A DNA stretch of 64,000 nt from Brachyspira pilosicoli P43/6/78 (lineage in GTDB: Bacteria > Spirochaetota > Brachyspiria > Brachyspirales > Brachyspiraceae). This document shows, piece by piece, positions 45,644 through 54,324 of the stretch. The DNA lies in the NCBI RefSeq assembly GCF_000325665.1, contig NC_019908.1, positions 930,001-994,000 on the forward strand, read 5' to 3'. The position numbers were made by a program, and so were the translations under genes. Under the pieces are notes generated by a model. It had not been told where the DNA came from. It saw only the letters and a list, made by a program, of their open reading frames with translations, and ran no database searches. Numbering within the stretch: position 1 is the first letter of the stretch; each line of letters opens with the position of its first letter.

Positions 45644-46915
45644 TTAAAACCTTATATTAATTGGTATAAATGAAATAGCAAGCTGCTTTGTAAATATACC
45701 ATACTCTATAGAAAAAGATTGATAAAATATATCAAAATGAAAACCTATTCTCATATCATAAAGCTTATAAGACATTTTATCTTCTGAATTCGGCACATAT
45801 AAATCATTAACAGTGATATCATGGCCTACAATATTAGCGTAACTTCCTATGCCATTAACACCCACTTTTGATTCTAAACTTCCAAATACAATATCAGCCC
45901 CAACAGAAAAATAAGCATCTAAATACTGTATAACAGGAACTTTATCTCTCATCTTAAAACCAAATACTATCTTAGGACTTAAAGCAAAAGTTTTCCATTT
46001 AGATTCTAAAAATGCATTTCCATTAAATACAACACCCGTATCAGTTCCGCCATTATAACCAAGATAAAGAGGAACATATACATTTCTATTGTTGGCAGAC
46101 ATTTTTAAATTGCCTTCATCATAATTAAAATCCACTCTTAAATCACCAAATAAATATTTAGTTCTAAAAAGATAAGCCTTTAAAGAAGCTCCTATATTGT
46201 AGCCTAAAGATTCTATTTCAACATCATTTACAACTATGCCATAAATATCCTTAAAACCTAAAGACATTCCTCCCCTAACAGTAAGAGCCAAAGGTAAAGG
46301 TCCGAGATTCACTTGCAAATAAGCATTAATATGAGGAATAGGAAGAAGGTCTAAAGATTTTGATAATGATTCATAATCATTTTGTGTAGATTTTTTTATT
46401 TTTTCAGCAGAATATAAAGGCACATCACTATATAAATTAATTCCAAAACTTCCTATAGGTGTATGCATTGGTATAAGAAGACCTGTATTATTACCAGAGG
46501 CTGCATTAAAAGCTGTTTTCTTTTTTAAAGCATTAATAACTAAGGTTGCACTTCCTTGCTGCATATTTGCAAGTTCCAAAAAACCTAAAGTTGTTCCTAC
46601 TAATAATATTACAGATTCATTTGTAGTAGTATCAAGAATTTTCTCTGGATTTTGAGCTATAGTAATAAGCTCTCCAAATGTAAATGTTTTTATACCGTCA
46701 TCAAAAAGCTTATTCATCTGCTTGCTGTTTATTAATATATCTAATGCTGACTCAGGTATATCTTTGTAGATTCCTGTTGAGTTTATATATTCATTAATAA
46801 AAGTTCCATAATCAACACTAGGTATTGCAGGAGGAAAAAACTGCGAAAATAAATTAAACGAATTAAAAAAAGCTAATGTAAATATAAACAATAATCTCTT
46901 CATTAAAAAATCCAT
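45644..46915 (-). CDS. Exported, probably outer-membrane, protein of 423 aa
   Basis: A signal peptide MKRLLFIFTLAFFNSFNLFSQ (from Met5; the longer start MDFLM is also possible) is followed by FFPPAIPSVDYGTFINEYI. A C-terminal half of strand-like sequence (LTVRGGMSLGFKDIYGI; FLESKWKTFALSPKIVFGFKM; DMRIGFHFDIFYQSFSIEYG) ends in Phe, a usual outer-membrane barrel terminus. No family recognised. It lies 3 bases after the lipoprotein gene 46919-48670 and before the OmpA-type gene, so the three form one operon of envelope proteins. Confidence 0.6.
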   Translation of the reverse strand: MDFLMKRLLFIFTLAFFNSFNLFSQFFPPAIPSVDYGTFINEYINSTGIYKDIPESALDILINSKQMNKLFDDGIKTFTFGELITIAQNPEKILDTTTNESVILLVGTTLGFLELANMQQGSATLVINALKKKTAFNAASGNNTGLLIPMHTPIGSFGINLYSDVPLYSAEKIKKSTQNDYESLSKSLDLLPIPHINAYLQVNLGPLPLALTVRGGMSLGFKDIYGIVVNDVEIESLGYNIGASLKAYLFRTKYLFGDLRVDFNYDEGNLKMSANNRNVYVPLYLGYNGGTDTGVVFNGNAFLESKWKTFALSPKIVFGFKMRDKVPVIQYLDAYFSVGADIVFGSLESKVGVNGIGSYANIVGHDITVNDLYVPNSEDKMSYKLYDMRIGFHFDIFYQSFSIEYGIFTKQLAISFIPINIRF

Positions 46916-46918
46916 AAC

Positions 46919-48670
46919 TTAAAGCTCAAAAGTATAATGTGTAACAGCCTCGTCAGGATAAAAATAATTATTTCCTTTATCTTTTATCATCTTTAACATA
47001 TCAGCTATTGCTTTATAATATAAATAATAATAATTATATTGTTTATAAATCTCAATATTTTCTGCTGTTTTAAGCATATCATAATATTGCTTTGAAAGAT
47101 TTAATGATGTTTCATACTGATTATCTATTTGAAAGACTCTATCATAATCCACCAAACGAACTATTTTATTATTGAAAGTAAATAAATCAGCCCCTCCGCT
47201 CTGCCAGCCTATAACAGAGTTTATTTCATTATTTGGTATAACACTAACCCAATCAGATTCCTCTGCTTTATCAGGATTTACAGAAGAAACCTGCAATTGA
47301 TAAGCACCAGATTTTTTAATATGCTCTTCTGTAATTGTAAAATTAGTTTCTAATCTATCTGCAGCTTCTTTAATTTCTTTGATAGGCGGAATAGGATATG
47401 TAGCGTTAAAAGTTCTGTAATATCTTCCATTTAATTCTGTATATGAAGGCTCTAAAGGTGTAGCATCTGGGGAATTATATCCTCCCATAACATTTTGTGA
47501 TTTATAAGAAGCGAGAATAACATCACTTGTTAAAATTTTTAAATAATCAGAAGTTGGCTTAGTATCTTCTTTCCAATTTACTCCGTCTTCTGATGAAAAA
47601 TATTTATCTGTATACACATATTTTCCCTTTTGTTGCCATAAATTTCCATCATATTCATAAACACTATTTCCAAAATTAGCTTCACATAAATAAAGCTTAT
47701 TCTCATCAAAAGCAAAATGATTAACATAAAGAAGTTTTGTACCATTATAATCAGGAAAATAATTTGTAGTCCAATTTTTAGCATCACTCATATCTTTACC
47801 ATAATCAATAGTATAATATTCATCAGCATAAAATTCAAAAGAAGGGTCACTTGGGTCTTTATATCCATCAGGATACTCATCTAAAATATTTTTAAATCCT
47901 TTATATAAAAATATTTTTCCTTTATAATAAAACATAAAATATTCTATTACATTCAATCCATATCTTCCTAAAAAATTAGGTTCTATATGATTCGTATTAG
48001 GCATTTTATAAGTTTTTGTAGTTTCAGTTACAGTATCACGCCAATTTATCAAATCATCAGATTCCATGTATCTTTTATGTTCAATAAAATTCTTAACAAC
48101 AACAAATATATCCTTAAGGCTAAAATCTATATTTCCTTTTATAAAATTTTTATCTTCTGTATAATCAAAATCTGTAGTAGTATATGCAAGAGAGATAATT
48201 TTAACTTTATTAGCCTCTATTATTAATTGGTCTGAGATTAAAAAAAGCCAATATTGTTTTGAATCTAGTACTGTATCTTTTGGCGAAGTATATATTTTGC
48301 TTATTGTACTGCCATCATTACCTATTTTTAATAATGCACCTTTTCCTGTAGGAGTAAGTTTTTTAGTATCAGCATCATATTCATATTGATTAGTAGCTAA
48401 TACATACCATTCATTTTTATATTTAAATCTTTTAGAATATCCTCCAAATACTGTATTATCAGGAACTATTTCTGGAGTAACTTTTATTGGTTTTTCTTCT
48501 ACTTTATCTGGAGGGGTTGGAATTGGAGTTGGGATTGGATAATCTGGAACTTCACTTATATTAGGAAATGCTGTTGGAGGAGGTATATAAGCAGAACTTA
48601 ATAAATTTATTTTTTTGCAAGATACTATTAATATCAAAACAAAAAATATAACTGCTATTTTTTTTATCAT
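46919..48670 (-). CDS. Proline-linker lipoprotein (paralogue of 39318-41051)
   Basis: Signal MIKKIAVIFFVLILIVSC, lipid-bearing Cys18, then KKINLLSSAYIPPPTAFPN and a proline-rich linker (PDYPIPTPIPTPPDK). The 583-residue body matches the lipoprotein at 39 kb throughout: VTPEIV, VFGGYSKRFKYKNEWYVLATN, EPSYTELNGRYYRTFNATYPIPPIKEI and VVRLVDYDR-like segments recur in the same order. Probably a beta-propeller by its repeated aromatic strands. The ribosome binding site region contains a run of seven G (plus-strand C7, 48673-48679) three bases before the ATG. First gene of the envelope operon. Confidence 0.7.
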   Translation of the reverse strand: MIKKIAVIFFVLILIVSCKKINLLSSAYIPPPTAFPNISEVPDYPIPTPIPTPPDKVEEKPIKVTPEIVPDNTVFGGYSKRFKYKNEWYVLATNQYEYDADTKKLTPTGKGALLKIGNDGSTISKIYTSPKDTVLDSKQYWLFLISDQLIIEANKVKIISLAYTTTDFDYTEDKNFIKGNIDFSLKDIFVVVKNFIEHKRYMESDDLINWRDTVTETTKTYKMPNTNHIEPNFLGRYGLNVIEYFMFYYKGKIFLYKGFKNILDEYPDGYKDPSDPSFEFYADEYYTIDYGKDMSDAKNWTTNYFPDYNGTKLLYVNHFAFDENKLYLCEANFGNSVYEYDGNLWQQKGKYVYTDKYFSSEDGVNWKEDTKPTSDYLKILTSDVILASYKSQNVMGGYNSPDATPLEPSYTELNGRYYRTFNATYPIPPIKEIKEAADRLETNFTITEEHIKKSGAYQLQVSSVNPDKAEESDWVSVIPNNEINSVIGWQSGGADLFTFNNKIVRLVDYDRVFQIDNQYETSLNLSKQYYDMLKTAENIEIYKQYNYYYLYYKAIADMLKMIKDKGNNYFYPDEAVTHYTFEL

Positions 48671-48782
48671 ATCCCCCCCAAAAAATAAAAATGATACTAA
48701 TATAATATACTATATTAATATCATTTTCAAACTATTTTTTATTTTGATATAATTGAATATTATTTGTAACAAAAGAAAAAAA

Positions 48783-49577
48783 TTATAAACTCACTCTTTT
48801 AGAAGCATCATCAATATCAAGTTTATAAAGCTCATCAACAAAAGCAACTGCAAAACTAGCAGGAGCATCAGCTTTTTTTGAAGCTTTTTCACCAGCTGAA
48901 GCCATTATACACATAGCAGAAGCAGCAGCAATTAAAGGCTCAGCAACAGCAATCATAGCACCAGTTATAGCAGTAGATGTACAACCCATACCGGTATTAA
49001 CAGGCATTAAAGGAGACCCTCCGCTTACATATAAAACTTTGTTTCCATCTGTTATAATATCAGTCTCTCCGCTTATGCTTACAACCGTATTATATTCTTT
49101 AGCTAAATATTTTCCTGACTCTAATGCCATATTAACATTAGCACTGCTGTCTACTCCTTTAGTTTTTATACTCTCACCGGCAAGCACCATTATTTCAGAA
49201 GCATTTCCTCTCACAACTTTAGGATTATAGTTTTTTATTATATCAATAGCAGTTTTAGTTCTCAATTTTGTAGCACCTGCTCCTACTGGGTCAAGTACAA
49301 AAGGAACATTTTTTTTATTAGCTATCTCGCAAGCCTTATGCATAGCCTCAATAGAAGTTTTTGTTAAAGTTCCAATATTAACAACAAGAGATGAAGCAAT
49401 AGAAAGCATATCCTCAAACTCTTCTTTCTCAAATGTCATCACAGGAGAAGCTCCAACGGCAAGCAATGCATTAGCTGTAATTTGCATAACAACATAATTT
49501 GTAATGTTATGCACTAATGGAGATTTAGCTTTCATATCTGTGATTGCTTTAAGTATTTCATTTTGTAAAGTATTCAT
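48783..49577 (-). CDS. thiM: Hydroxyethylthiazole kinase
   Basis: Salvages the thiazole moiety of thiamine by phosphorylating 4-methyl-5-hydroxyethylthiazole. The 264-residue protein has the signatures SPLVHNITNYVVMQITANALLAVGASPVM, FVLDPVGAGATKLRTK, VVRGNASEIMVLAG and PVNTGMGCTSTAITGAMIA with the catalytic Cys. Start has AAGGAG. No ThiE/ThiD partner is adjacent. A TPP-riboswitch-controlled membrane protein lies two features upstream on the same strand, but the ~490-base gap between them makes cotranscription uncertain. Confidence 0.95.
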   Translation of the reverse strand: MNTLQNEILKAITDMKAKSPLVHNITNYVVMQITANALLAVGASPVMTFEKEEFEDMLSIASSLVVNIGTLTKTSIEAMHKACEIANKKNVPFVLDPVGAGATKLRTKTAIDIIKNYNPKVVRGNASEIMVLAGESIKTKGVDSSANVNMALESGKYLAKEYNTVVSISGETDIITDGNKVLYVSGGSPLMPVNTGMGCTSTAITGAMIAVAEPLIAAASAMCIMASAGEKASKKADAPASFAVAFVDELYKLDIDDASKRVSL

Positions 49578-49782
49578 TTTATTACTCCTTAATATTTTTA
49601 TAATAAATGTTTTAACTGCGACATAAATATTAAAGTTAACTATATATGCAGCTAATTACTCATCATTACCTAAAATAAATATTATAATTACTAATTATTA
49701 TTTATACTTTAGCAAAGCATATAAAAGTTTATTAAGTATATAACTATATTTTGTCAAAATAATTTTCTTAGTTTTATTATTT

Positions 49783-49872
49783 GTGGGGACTAGCCCCCAC
49801 ACCCCCACTTCTTTTGCGACCGAAAGGAGTACCTTTAGGTATGCCACAAAGAAGCAAAAAGACTGCATTTTT
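49783..49872. repeat. Palindromic intergenic repeat, module A (copy 2)
   Basis: Starts with a hairpin GTGGGG ... CCCCCAC (49783-49800) and continues through ACTTCTTTTGCGACCG and an inserted AAAGGAGTACCTTTAGG segment. It ends with CAAAGAAGCAAAAAGACTGC followed by ATTTTT. The outer parts match 1374-1415. Located in the 490-base gap between thiM and the YjiH-like gene. The stretch 49578-49780 is AT-rich with no recognised element. Confidence 0.6.
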
Positions 49873-49935
49873 AGGCTATATCCTATATTTAATAGGCATG
49901 TTTTTAATATAAAATTCTAGCAATTGCGTTTTTTG

Positions 49936-49978
49936 CTACTTTGACGAAGTCCGCAGAGCGTGTGCGACAAAAAAGTAG
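49936..49978. repeat. Palindromic intergenic repeat, module B (copy 2)
   Basis: CTACTTTGACGAAGTCCGC through AGAGCGTGTGCG to AAAAAAGTAG: the ends CTACTTT and AAAGTAG pair, and the interior pairs imperfectly. It matches 1234-1275 in the same orientation. It follows module A by 63 bases, whereas at the first locus B precedes A. Confidence 0.6.
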
Positions 49979-50070
49979 ATAAAATTTATATAAAGTGCAT
50001 CAGTTGACAAACTTAAAAATTTTCAGTATATACATAAAATTTTTCTTATTATTTTCCACTACGCTCTAGG

Positions 50071-51423
50071 CTATATTAAAAATAAATATGCAAAAGGCAC
50101 TGCCAATATCAAAGAAAATATTATTCTCTCTATCCATATAACTATAATATCTCTTATCCTTATTGGAATGTCGGTAGCAAGCATACAAGGAATAGGTGCA
50201 GCAAAATAAAGTATCTCAGAAACGCATACTATAGCTATTACACTTTTAGCTAATTGACTTGAATCCATGATAATGCTTGAAGAAGAAAACATCTCTACTA
50301 TTGTTATAGAGCAAGCCTTGGCTACTGTATAAGCTTCGTCTCCTAATCCTAGTAATTTTGTAAACGGTAAAAATATATAACTAACAAAATCAAATAAAGG
50401 TGTATAATTAACAATTAATAACCCTATAAAAGTTATAGCCATAAAATTAGGCATTATCGATATTGATATCAATAAACCATCTTTAAGATTCTTTAATATA
50501 TTATCCAAAAAATTATTTTGTTTGTCAGCAACCTTTACGCCTTCATCTAATGCCTTACTAAAAATATTACCTCCTGTAAATTTAGGTTCTTCAATTACAT
50601 CTCTATTCAAATAGCCTTTATCCGATTTACTTCTTAATGGATAAAGTCTTACTGTAATTGCTGTAACTATGAATGTTATAGCCAAAGTTCCCCAAAAGTA
50701 TATATTCCATTTATCTATGATGCCCAGAGTTTTAGCAACAACAACCATAAATGTAGTTGATACTGTGGAAAATCCTGTAGCTATTATGCATGCCTCTTTT
50801 GTAGAATAGTAACCCTCTTTATAAACTTTATTAGTGATGAGAAGCCCCACAGAATAACTTCCTATAAAAGAAGCTAAAGCGTCTATCGATGACATACCAG
50901 GAGTCTTCCAAATAGGACGCATTATATAACGCATAAATATTCCTACAAAAGCCATAAGACCATAATCAATAAGAAATGATAAACATACTGCACCTATTGG
51001 TATAAGAACTGCCACCTGTGTTAATAATCTATAAGAAAAAGGAAGCATATTGGGTTTATGAAAGTCAGCAGGACCTAACTTAAAATAAGCCATTATAACA
51101 AATGGTATTGCCAAAAGTTTAATAAATGAAAATACTATTTCTGTTTTATTTTTATTCCAAGTCTTACTTATAAATGGATATACTCCTCCAAACATTGTAA
51201 TTATTATACCGTAATAAGGTTCAACGAATGGTATTTTTCTTATAAGACTTACTAAATGGTCTATAGGTATTGATTTTACACCATTAATATTTATGGTGAT
51301 AAAAAACATAAAAACGCCTATAGCACTAAAAATAATAAATTTGAAATATGATGACTTACTGTATTTAATATTAGATAAATCATTATTTTGTAAAACAGTT
51401 TGTGAATTTGAAACATTATTCAT
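50071..51423 (-). CDS. YjiH-family membrane protein under TPP riboswitch control
   Basis: About 450 residues with eight or more membrane segments and the nucleoside-recognition/GATE-type core seen in YjiH proteins (conserved KTPGMSSIDALASFIGSYSVGLLITNKVYKEGYYSTKEACIIATGFS). The YjiH function is not settled. Here a TPP riboswitch with a terminator lies immediately upstream and thiM is the next gene. This suggests transport of thiamine or a precursor such as thiazole or HMP. Start at 51423 (MNNVSNSQT) is chosen because AAGGAA lies eight bases before; the frame also continues upstream from a TTG. Transport role is inference. Confidence 0.75.
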   Translation of the reverse strand: MNNVSNSQTVLQNNDLSNIKYSKSSYFKFIIFSAIGVFMFFITININGVKSIPIDHLVSLIRKIPFVEPYYGIIITMFGGVYPFISKTWNKNKTEIVFSFIKLLAIPFVIMAYFKLGPADFHKPNMLPFSYRLLTQVAVLIPIGAVCLSFLIDYGLMAFVGIFMRYIMRPIWKTPGMSSIDALASFIGSYSVGLLITNKVYKEGYYSTKEACIIATGFSTVSTTFMVVVAKTLGIIDKWNIYFWGTLAITFIVTAITVRLYPLRSKSDKGYLNRDVIEEPKFTGGNIFSKALDEGVKVADKQNNFLDNILKNLKDGLLISISIMPNFMAITFIGLLIVNYTPLFDFVSYIFLPFTKLLGLGDEAYTVAKACSITIVEMFSSSSIIMDSSQLAKSVIAIVCVSEILYFAAPIPCMLATDIPIRIRDIIVIWIERIIFSLILAVPFAYLFLI

Positions 51424-51480
51424 AAAAATTTCCTTATAAATCAATTATTTACAGAAACCTTAATGAAAAATAATGAGTGC

Positions 51481-51523
51481 ATAAAAATAAAAAAACGAGA
51501 CCAATTTAAGAAAACTGATCTCG
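51481..51523 (-). terminator. Riboswitch terminator hairpin
   Basis: On the minus strand CGAGATCAGTT (51523-51513) pairs with AATTGGTCTCG (51506-51496) with G-U pairs, followed by U7 and more U-rich sequence. It lies between the TPP aptamer and the YjiH-like start, so it can act as the expression platform, ending transcription when TPP is bound. Confidence 0.8.
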
Positions 51524-51542
51524 CATTTTTATACAAAATTAT

Positions 51543-51620
51543 TTCCCTACACTGGCATTATCCAACAGGTTATAAGGGTCTAAGTTTTTTCAACTTACTC
51601 TCAGCCTTTCAAAGCTCCCC
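51543..51620 (-). promoter_or_regulatory. TPP riboswitch (THI box)
   Basis: The minus strand carries the conserved aptamer elements in order: GGGGAGC, GGCTGAGAGT, ACCCTTATAACCTG and GGATAATGCCAGTGTAGGGAA split over the three-way junction. These are the pyrimidine- and pyrophosphate-sensing loops of the thiamine pyrophosphate aptamer. It begins 20 bases after the rubrerythrin stop codon and is followed by a terminator and the YjiH-like gene. No other function explains this conserved block. Confidence 0.95.
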
Positions 51621-51639
51621 AAATATAATCTCTATATTA

Positions 51640-52179
51640 TTAATATTTTTGGAACATTCTAGATGAACCTCCGCAAGTTTCACATGTCTCTGGGAATTTA
51701 TCAATATAAATGTTTCCGCAGTTAGGACATAAATATAAAGAGATTTCAGTATTTGTATTTAAAAACTGAGCTTTAATTAACTCAAATAATTTAGCATGTT
51801 CTACCTCTACCTTACCAAGTGAAGTAACTGTTGAGCTTACTAATTTATTTTGTTGCTCTAGCATAACCTCAGCTAATTGAGGATACAAAATAGTAGATTC
51901 GTATACTTCCCCTTTAATAGCTACTTCTAAATTACTTTTATCATCTGCAATTTCAACGTCAAGTAATTGAGGAACAAACTTAGTCATATCTAAGGAACTT
52001 CTTAATGCTAACTTTCTCATTTTTTCAGCATGTATTCGCTCTGCTAATGCTGTAGTAGAAAATACTTTTTGAACAGCCGGATTTTTAGATGCCTTAGAAA
52101 ACTGAGAATATTTATTAGCAGCATTAGATTCCCCTTGAAAAATAGAAAATAAAACTTCTTCAAGAGATTTTACAGCCAT
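51640..52179 (-). CDS. Rubrerythrin
   Basis: Non-haem diiron peroxidase that protects anaerobes from hydrogen peroxide. The four-helix domain has paired Glu residues (MAVKSLEEVLFSIFQGESNAANKY ... AERIHAEKM ... EVMLEQQNKL ... VEVEHAKLF). The C-terminus is a rubredoxin-like iron site with CPNC and CETC. The open frame reaches 52227, but the ATG at 52179 has GAAGGAG eight bases upstream. 179 residues. Its stop lies 20 bases before the TPP aptamer, with no terminator between. Confidence 0.92.
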   Translation of the reverse strand: MAVKSLEEVLFSIFQGESNAANKYSQFSKASKNPAVQKVFSTTALAERIHAEKMRKLALRSSLDMTKFVPQLLDVEIADDKSNLEVAIKGEVYESTILYPQLAEVMLEQQNKLVSSTVTSLGKVEVEHAKLFELIKAQFLNTNTEISLYLCPNCGNIYIDKFPETCETCGGSSRMFQKY

Positions 52180-52395
52180 ATAAATAACTCCTTCAAAATA
52201 GTATTTAATATTTTTTAATGTGTTCATAAAAAAATATTTCTTTATGAAATATATTACATTTAACAGAAAAAAATATCAAGTGCCTAAATAATTATAATTT
52301 TATATTATAAAAAATATATTTTAATAAAATTTGATTATTAGAATATATATAAAACATTTAATAAAATAAGAAAGAAAATAATAATTTATAATAGC

Positions 52396-52424
52396 TTGAC
52401 TTAATATTTCTTTACAGTTAAAAT
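52396..52424 (+). promoter_or_regulatory. Sigma-70 promoter for the RNase J gene
   Basis: TTGACT at 52396-52401 and TAAAAT at 52419-52424 with a 17-base spacer, 46 bases upstream of the start at 52471. It likely drives the whole rnj-sppA-membrane-protein-lptF/G run. Confidence 0.6.
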
Positions 52425-52470
52425 AAAAAAACTTTAAAAAATAACATAATAAAATAAAAGTAGTAAATAG

Positions 52471-54324
52471 ATGAACAATAATGATAAGATAAGAATCATA
52501 CCTTTAGGCGGCGTACAAGAAATTGGTATGAATATGACTGTTATAGAGTATGGAGATGAAGTATTAATAGTTGATTGCGGATTTATGTTTCCTAAATATC
52601 ATATGCTTGGTATAGATTATGTAATACCTGATACTTCATATTTGGAAGATAAAAATATAGTTGGATTAGTATTAACTCATGGACATGAAGACCATATAGG
52701 AGCTATACCTCATTTCTTAAGAAAATTTCCTGATATACAAATTTATGGTTCAAGATTAACAGCAGCATTTTTAAGAGCTAAATTAAATGACTATAAAAAT
52801 GAATATAAAGATGTTAATATTTATGAATTAGAGCCTAGAAATAAAATAAAAATAGGAATGAACTTTGATATAGAGTTTATAAGAGTTAATCATAGTATAC
52901 CTGACGGTGTTGGTGTTGCTATCACTACTCCTCTTGGTGTTATAATACATACAGGAGATTTCAAAGTTGATTTAAATCCTACTACAGATAAGTTTATAGA
53001 CCTTTATAAGTTTGCGGAATATGGTGAAAATGGTGTTTTGCTTCTTTTAGCAGATTCTACAAACTGTCATAAAAATGGTTTTTCTATGAGTGAGAGCGTT
53101 GTTCAAAACACAATGACGCCACTATTTGCATATGAAGACGGTATGATAATTGTTGCTGTTTTTGCAAGCAGTATTGAGAGAATACAGGATTTGGTAACTG
53201 CTGCTAAGATTAACAATAAATATGTTGCTTTTTCTGGAAGAAGTTTACTTAAATATACAAAGATAGCACAAGAGATGGGATATTTAAATCTATATGATAT
53301 AGTGATACCTATAGATAAATTAAACAGATACCCAAGAGAAAAAATTGTATGTATCACAACAGGAACACAGGGAGAGCCTTACTCTTCTCTTTCATTGATA
53401 GCTGCTGAGGCTCATAAGCATATAAAAGTAGAAGACGGAGATATGGTAATATTTTCTTCTAGTGTTATACCTGGTAATGAAATGTCTGTTACAAGAATGA
53501 TTAACAATCTCTATGACCTTGGAGCTAAAATGGTTGGTGAGGATAAAAAACTTCTTCATGTATCTGGGCATGCTTCAAGTGAAGATTTGAAACTTATGTA
53601 CAGACTAGTAAAACCAAAATACTTTATACCTATTCACGGAGAGAAAAGACATTTAATTAGTCATATAAAATTAGTAGAAGAGCTTAATGGGCTTAATTCT
53701 AAAGGTTTTCTGCTTTATAATGGTAATGTACTTGAAATAGATAGTTCTTTAGAAGCAAAAATCGCTGAGCCTATAGAGATAAGAAATATTTATGTTGATG
53801 GTAAGGGTGTTGGAGATTTGGAAGATAGCATATTCTTCGATAGAGAACAATTATCATTAAACGGTGTTGTTGTTGCTAATGTAGTTGCCAAAAAAAATAA
53901 AACTGGAAATTATGATATAAACATAGATATAGAAAGTAAAGGTTTTACATATAATGGAGCAGAAAAATCTTCTATAATAACTAAAAACGAAGAGCTTATT
54001 AAAGAAGGTAAAAACTCTGCAACAGAAGCAGTTAGAAAATTACTTAATAGAAATAAAAGAACACCTTCTACTATTAAATATGAAGTGCGTGAAGCTTTAA
54101 GAAAGAAGTTTATACAGATAATAGGAAGAGAGCCTGTTATATTCGTATCACTTTATATAGATAATGTTTATATAGAGGTAGAAGAAAATAATACAGAGGA
54201 GGAAATATGTACGAACAAGACAACCAAGAGCAAGAAAATAATACACAAGAAGAAAGTAAGGAATATACAAATAGCAGCAAAGAAACCGAAAAAAAAGAAA
54301 ATAAAGAAAGCAAAAGATTTATAA
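52471..54324 (+). CDS. rnj: Ribonuclease J
   Basis: Metallo-beta-lactamase-fold RNase with 5'-3' exo- and endonuclease activity, central to mRNA decay and rRNA maturation. It has H70-G-H-E-D-H75, VIHTGDFKVD, the beta-CASP part (SGRSLLKYTKIAQEMG; ITTGTQGEPYSSLSLIA; PGNEMSVTRMINNLYDLGA; VSGHASSEDLKLMYRLVKPKYFIPIHGEKRH) and a C-terminal domain. The last 38 residues are a Lys-rich tail (16 Lys) that is read in a frame overlapping the next gene by 118 bases. Without the tail it has normal length. Confidence 0.93.
   Translation: MNNNDKIRIIPLGGVQEIGMNMTVIEYGDEVLIVDCGFMFPKYHMLGIDYVIPDTSYLEDKNIVGLVLTHGHEDHIGAIPHFLRKFPDIQIYGSRLTAAFLRAKLNDYKNEYKDVNIYELEPRNKIKIGMNFDIEFIRVNHSIPDGVGVAITTPLGVIIHTGDFKVDLNPTTDKFIDLYKFAEYGENGVLLLLADSTNCHKNGFSMSESVVQNTMTPLFAYEDGMIIVAVFASSIERIQDLVTAAKINNKYVAFSGRSLLKYTKIAQEMGYLNLYDIVIPIDKLNRYPREKIVCITTGTQGEPYSSLSLIAAEAHKHIKVEDGDMVIFSSSVIPGNEMSVTRMINNLYDLGAKMVGEDKKLLHVSGHASSEDLKLMYRLVKPKYFIPIHGEKRHLISHIKLVEELNGLNSKGFLLYNGNVLEIDSSLEAKIAEPIEIRNIYVDGKGVGDLEDSIFFDREQLSLNGVVVANVVAKKNKTGNYDINIDIESKGFTYNGAEKSSIITKNEELIKEGKNSATEAVRKLLNRNKRTPSTIKYEVREALRKKFIQIIGREPVIFVSLYIDNVYIEVEENNTEEEICTNKTTKSKKIIHKKKVRNIQIAAKKPKKKKIKKAKDL

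Noticed and set aside
49578-49780. A second TPP riboswitch directly before thiM
   Set aside because: No CTGAGA or GGATAATGCCAG element is found on the minus strand here.
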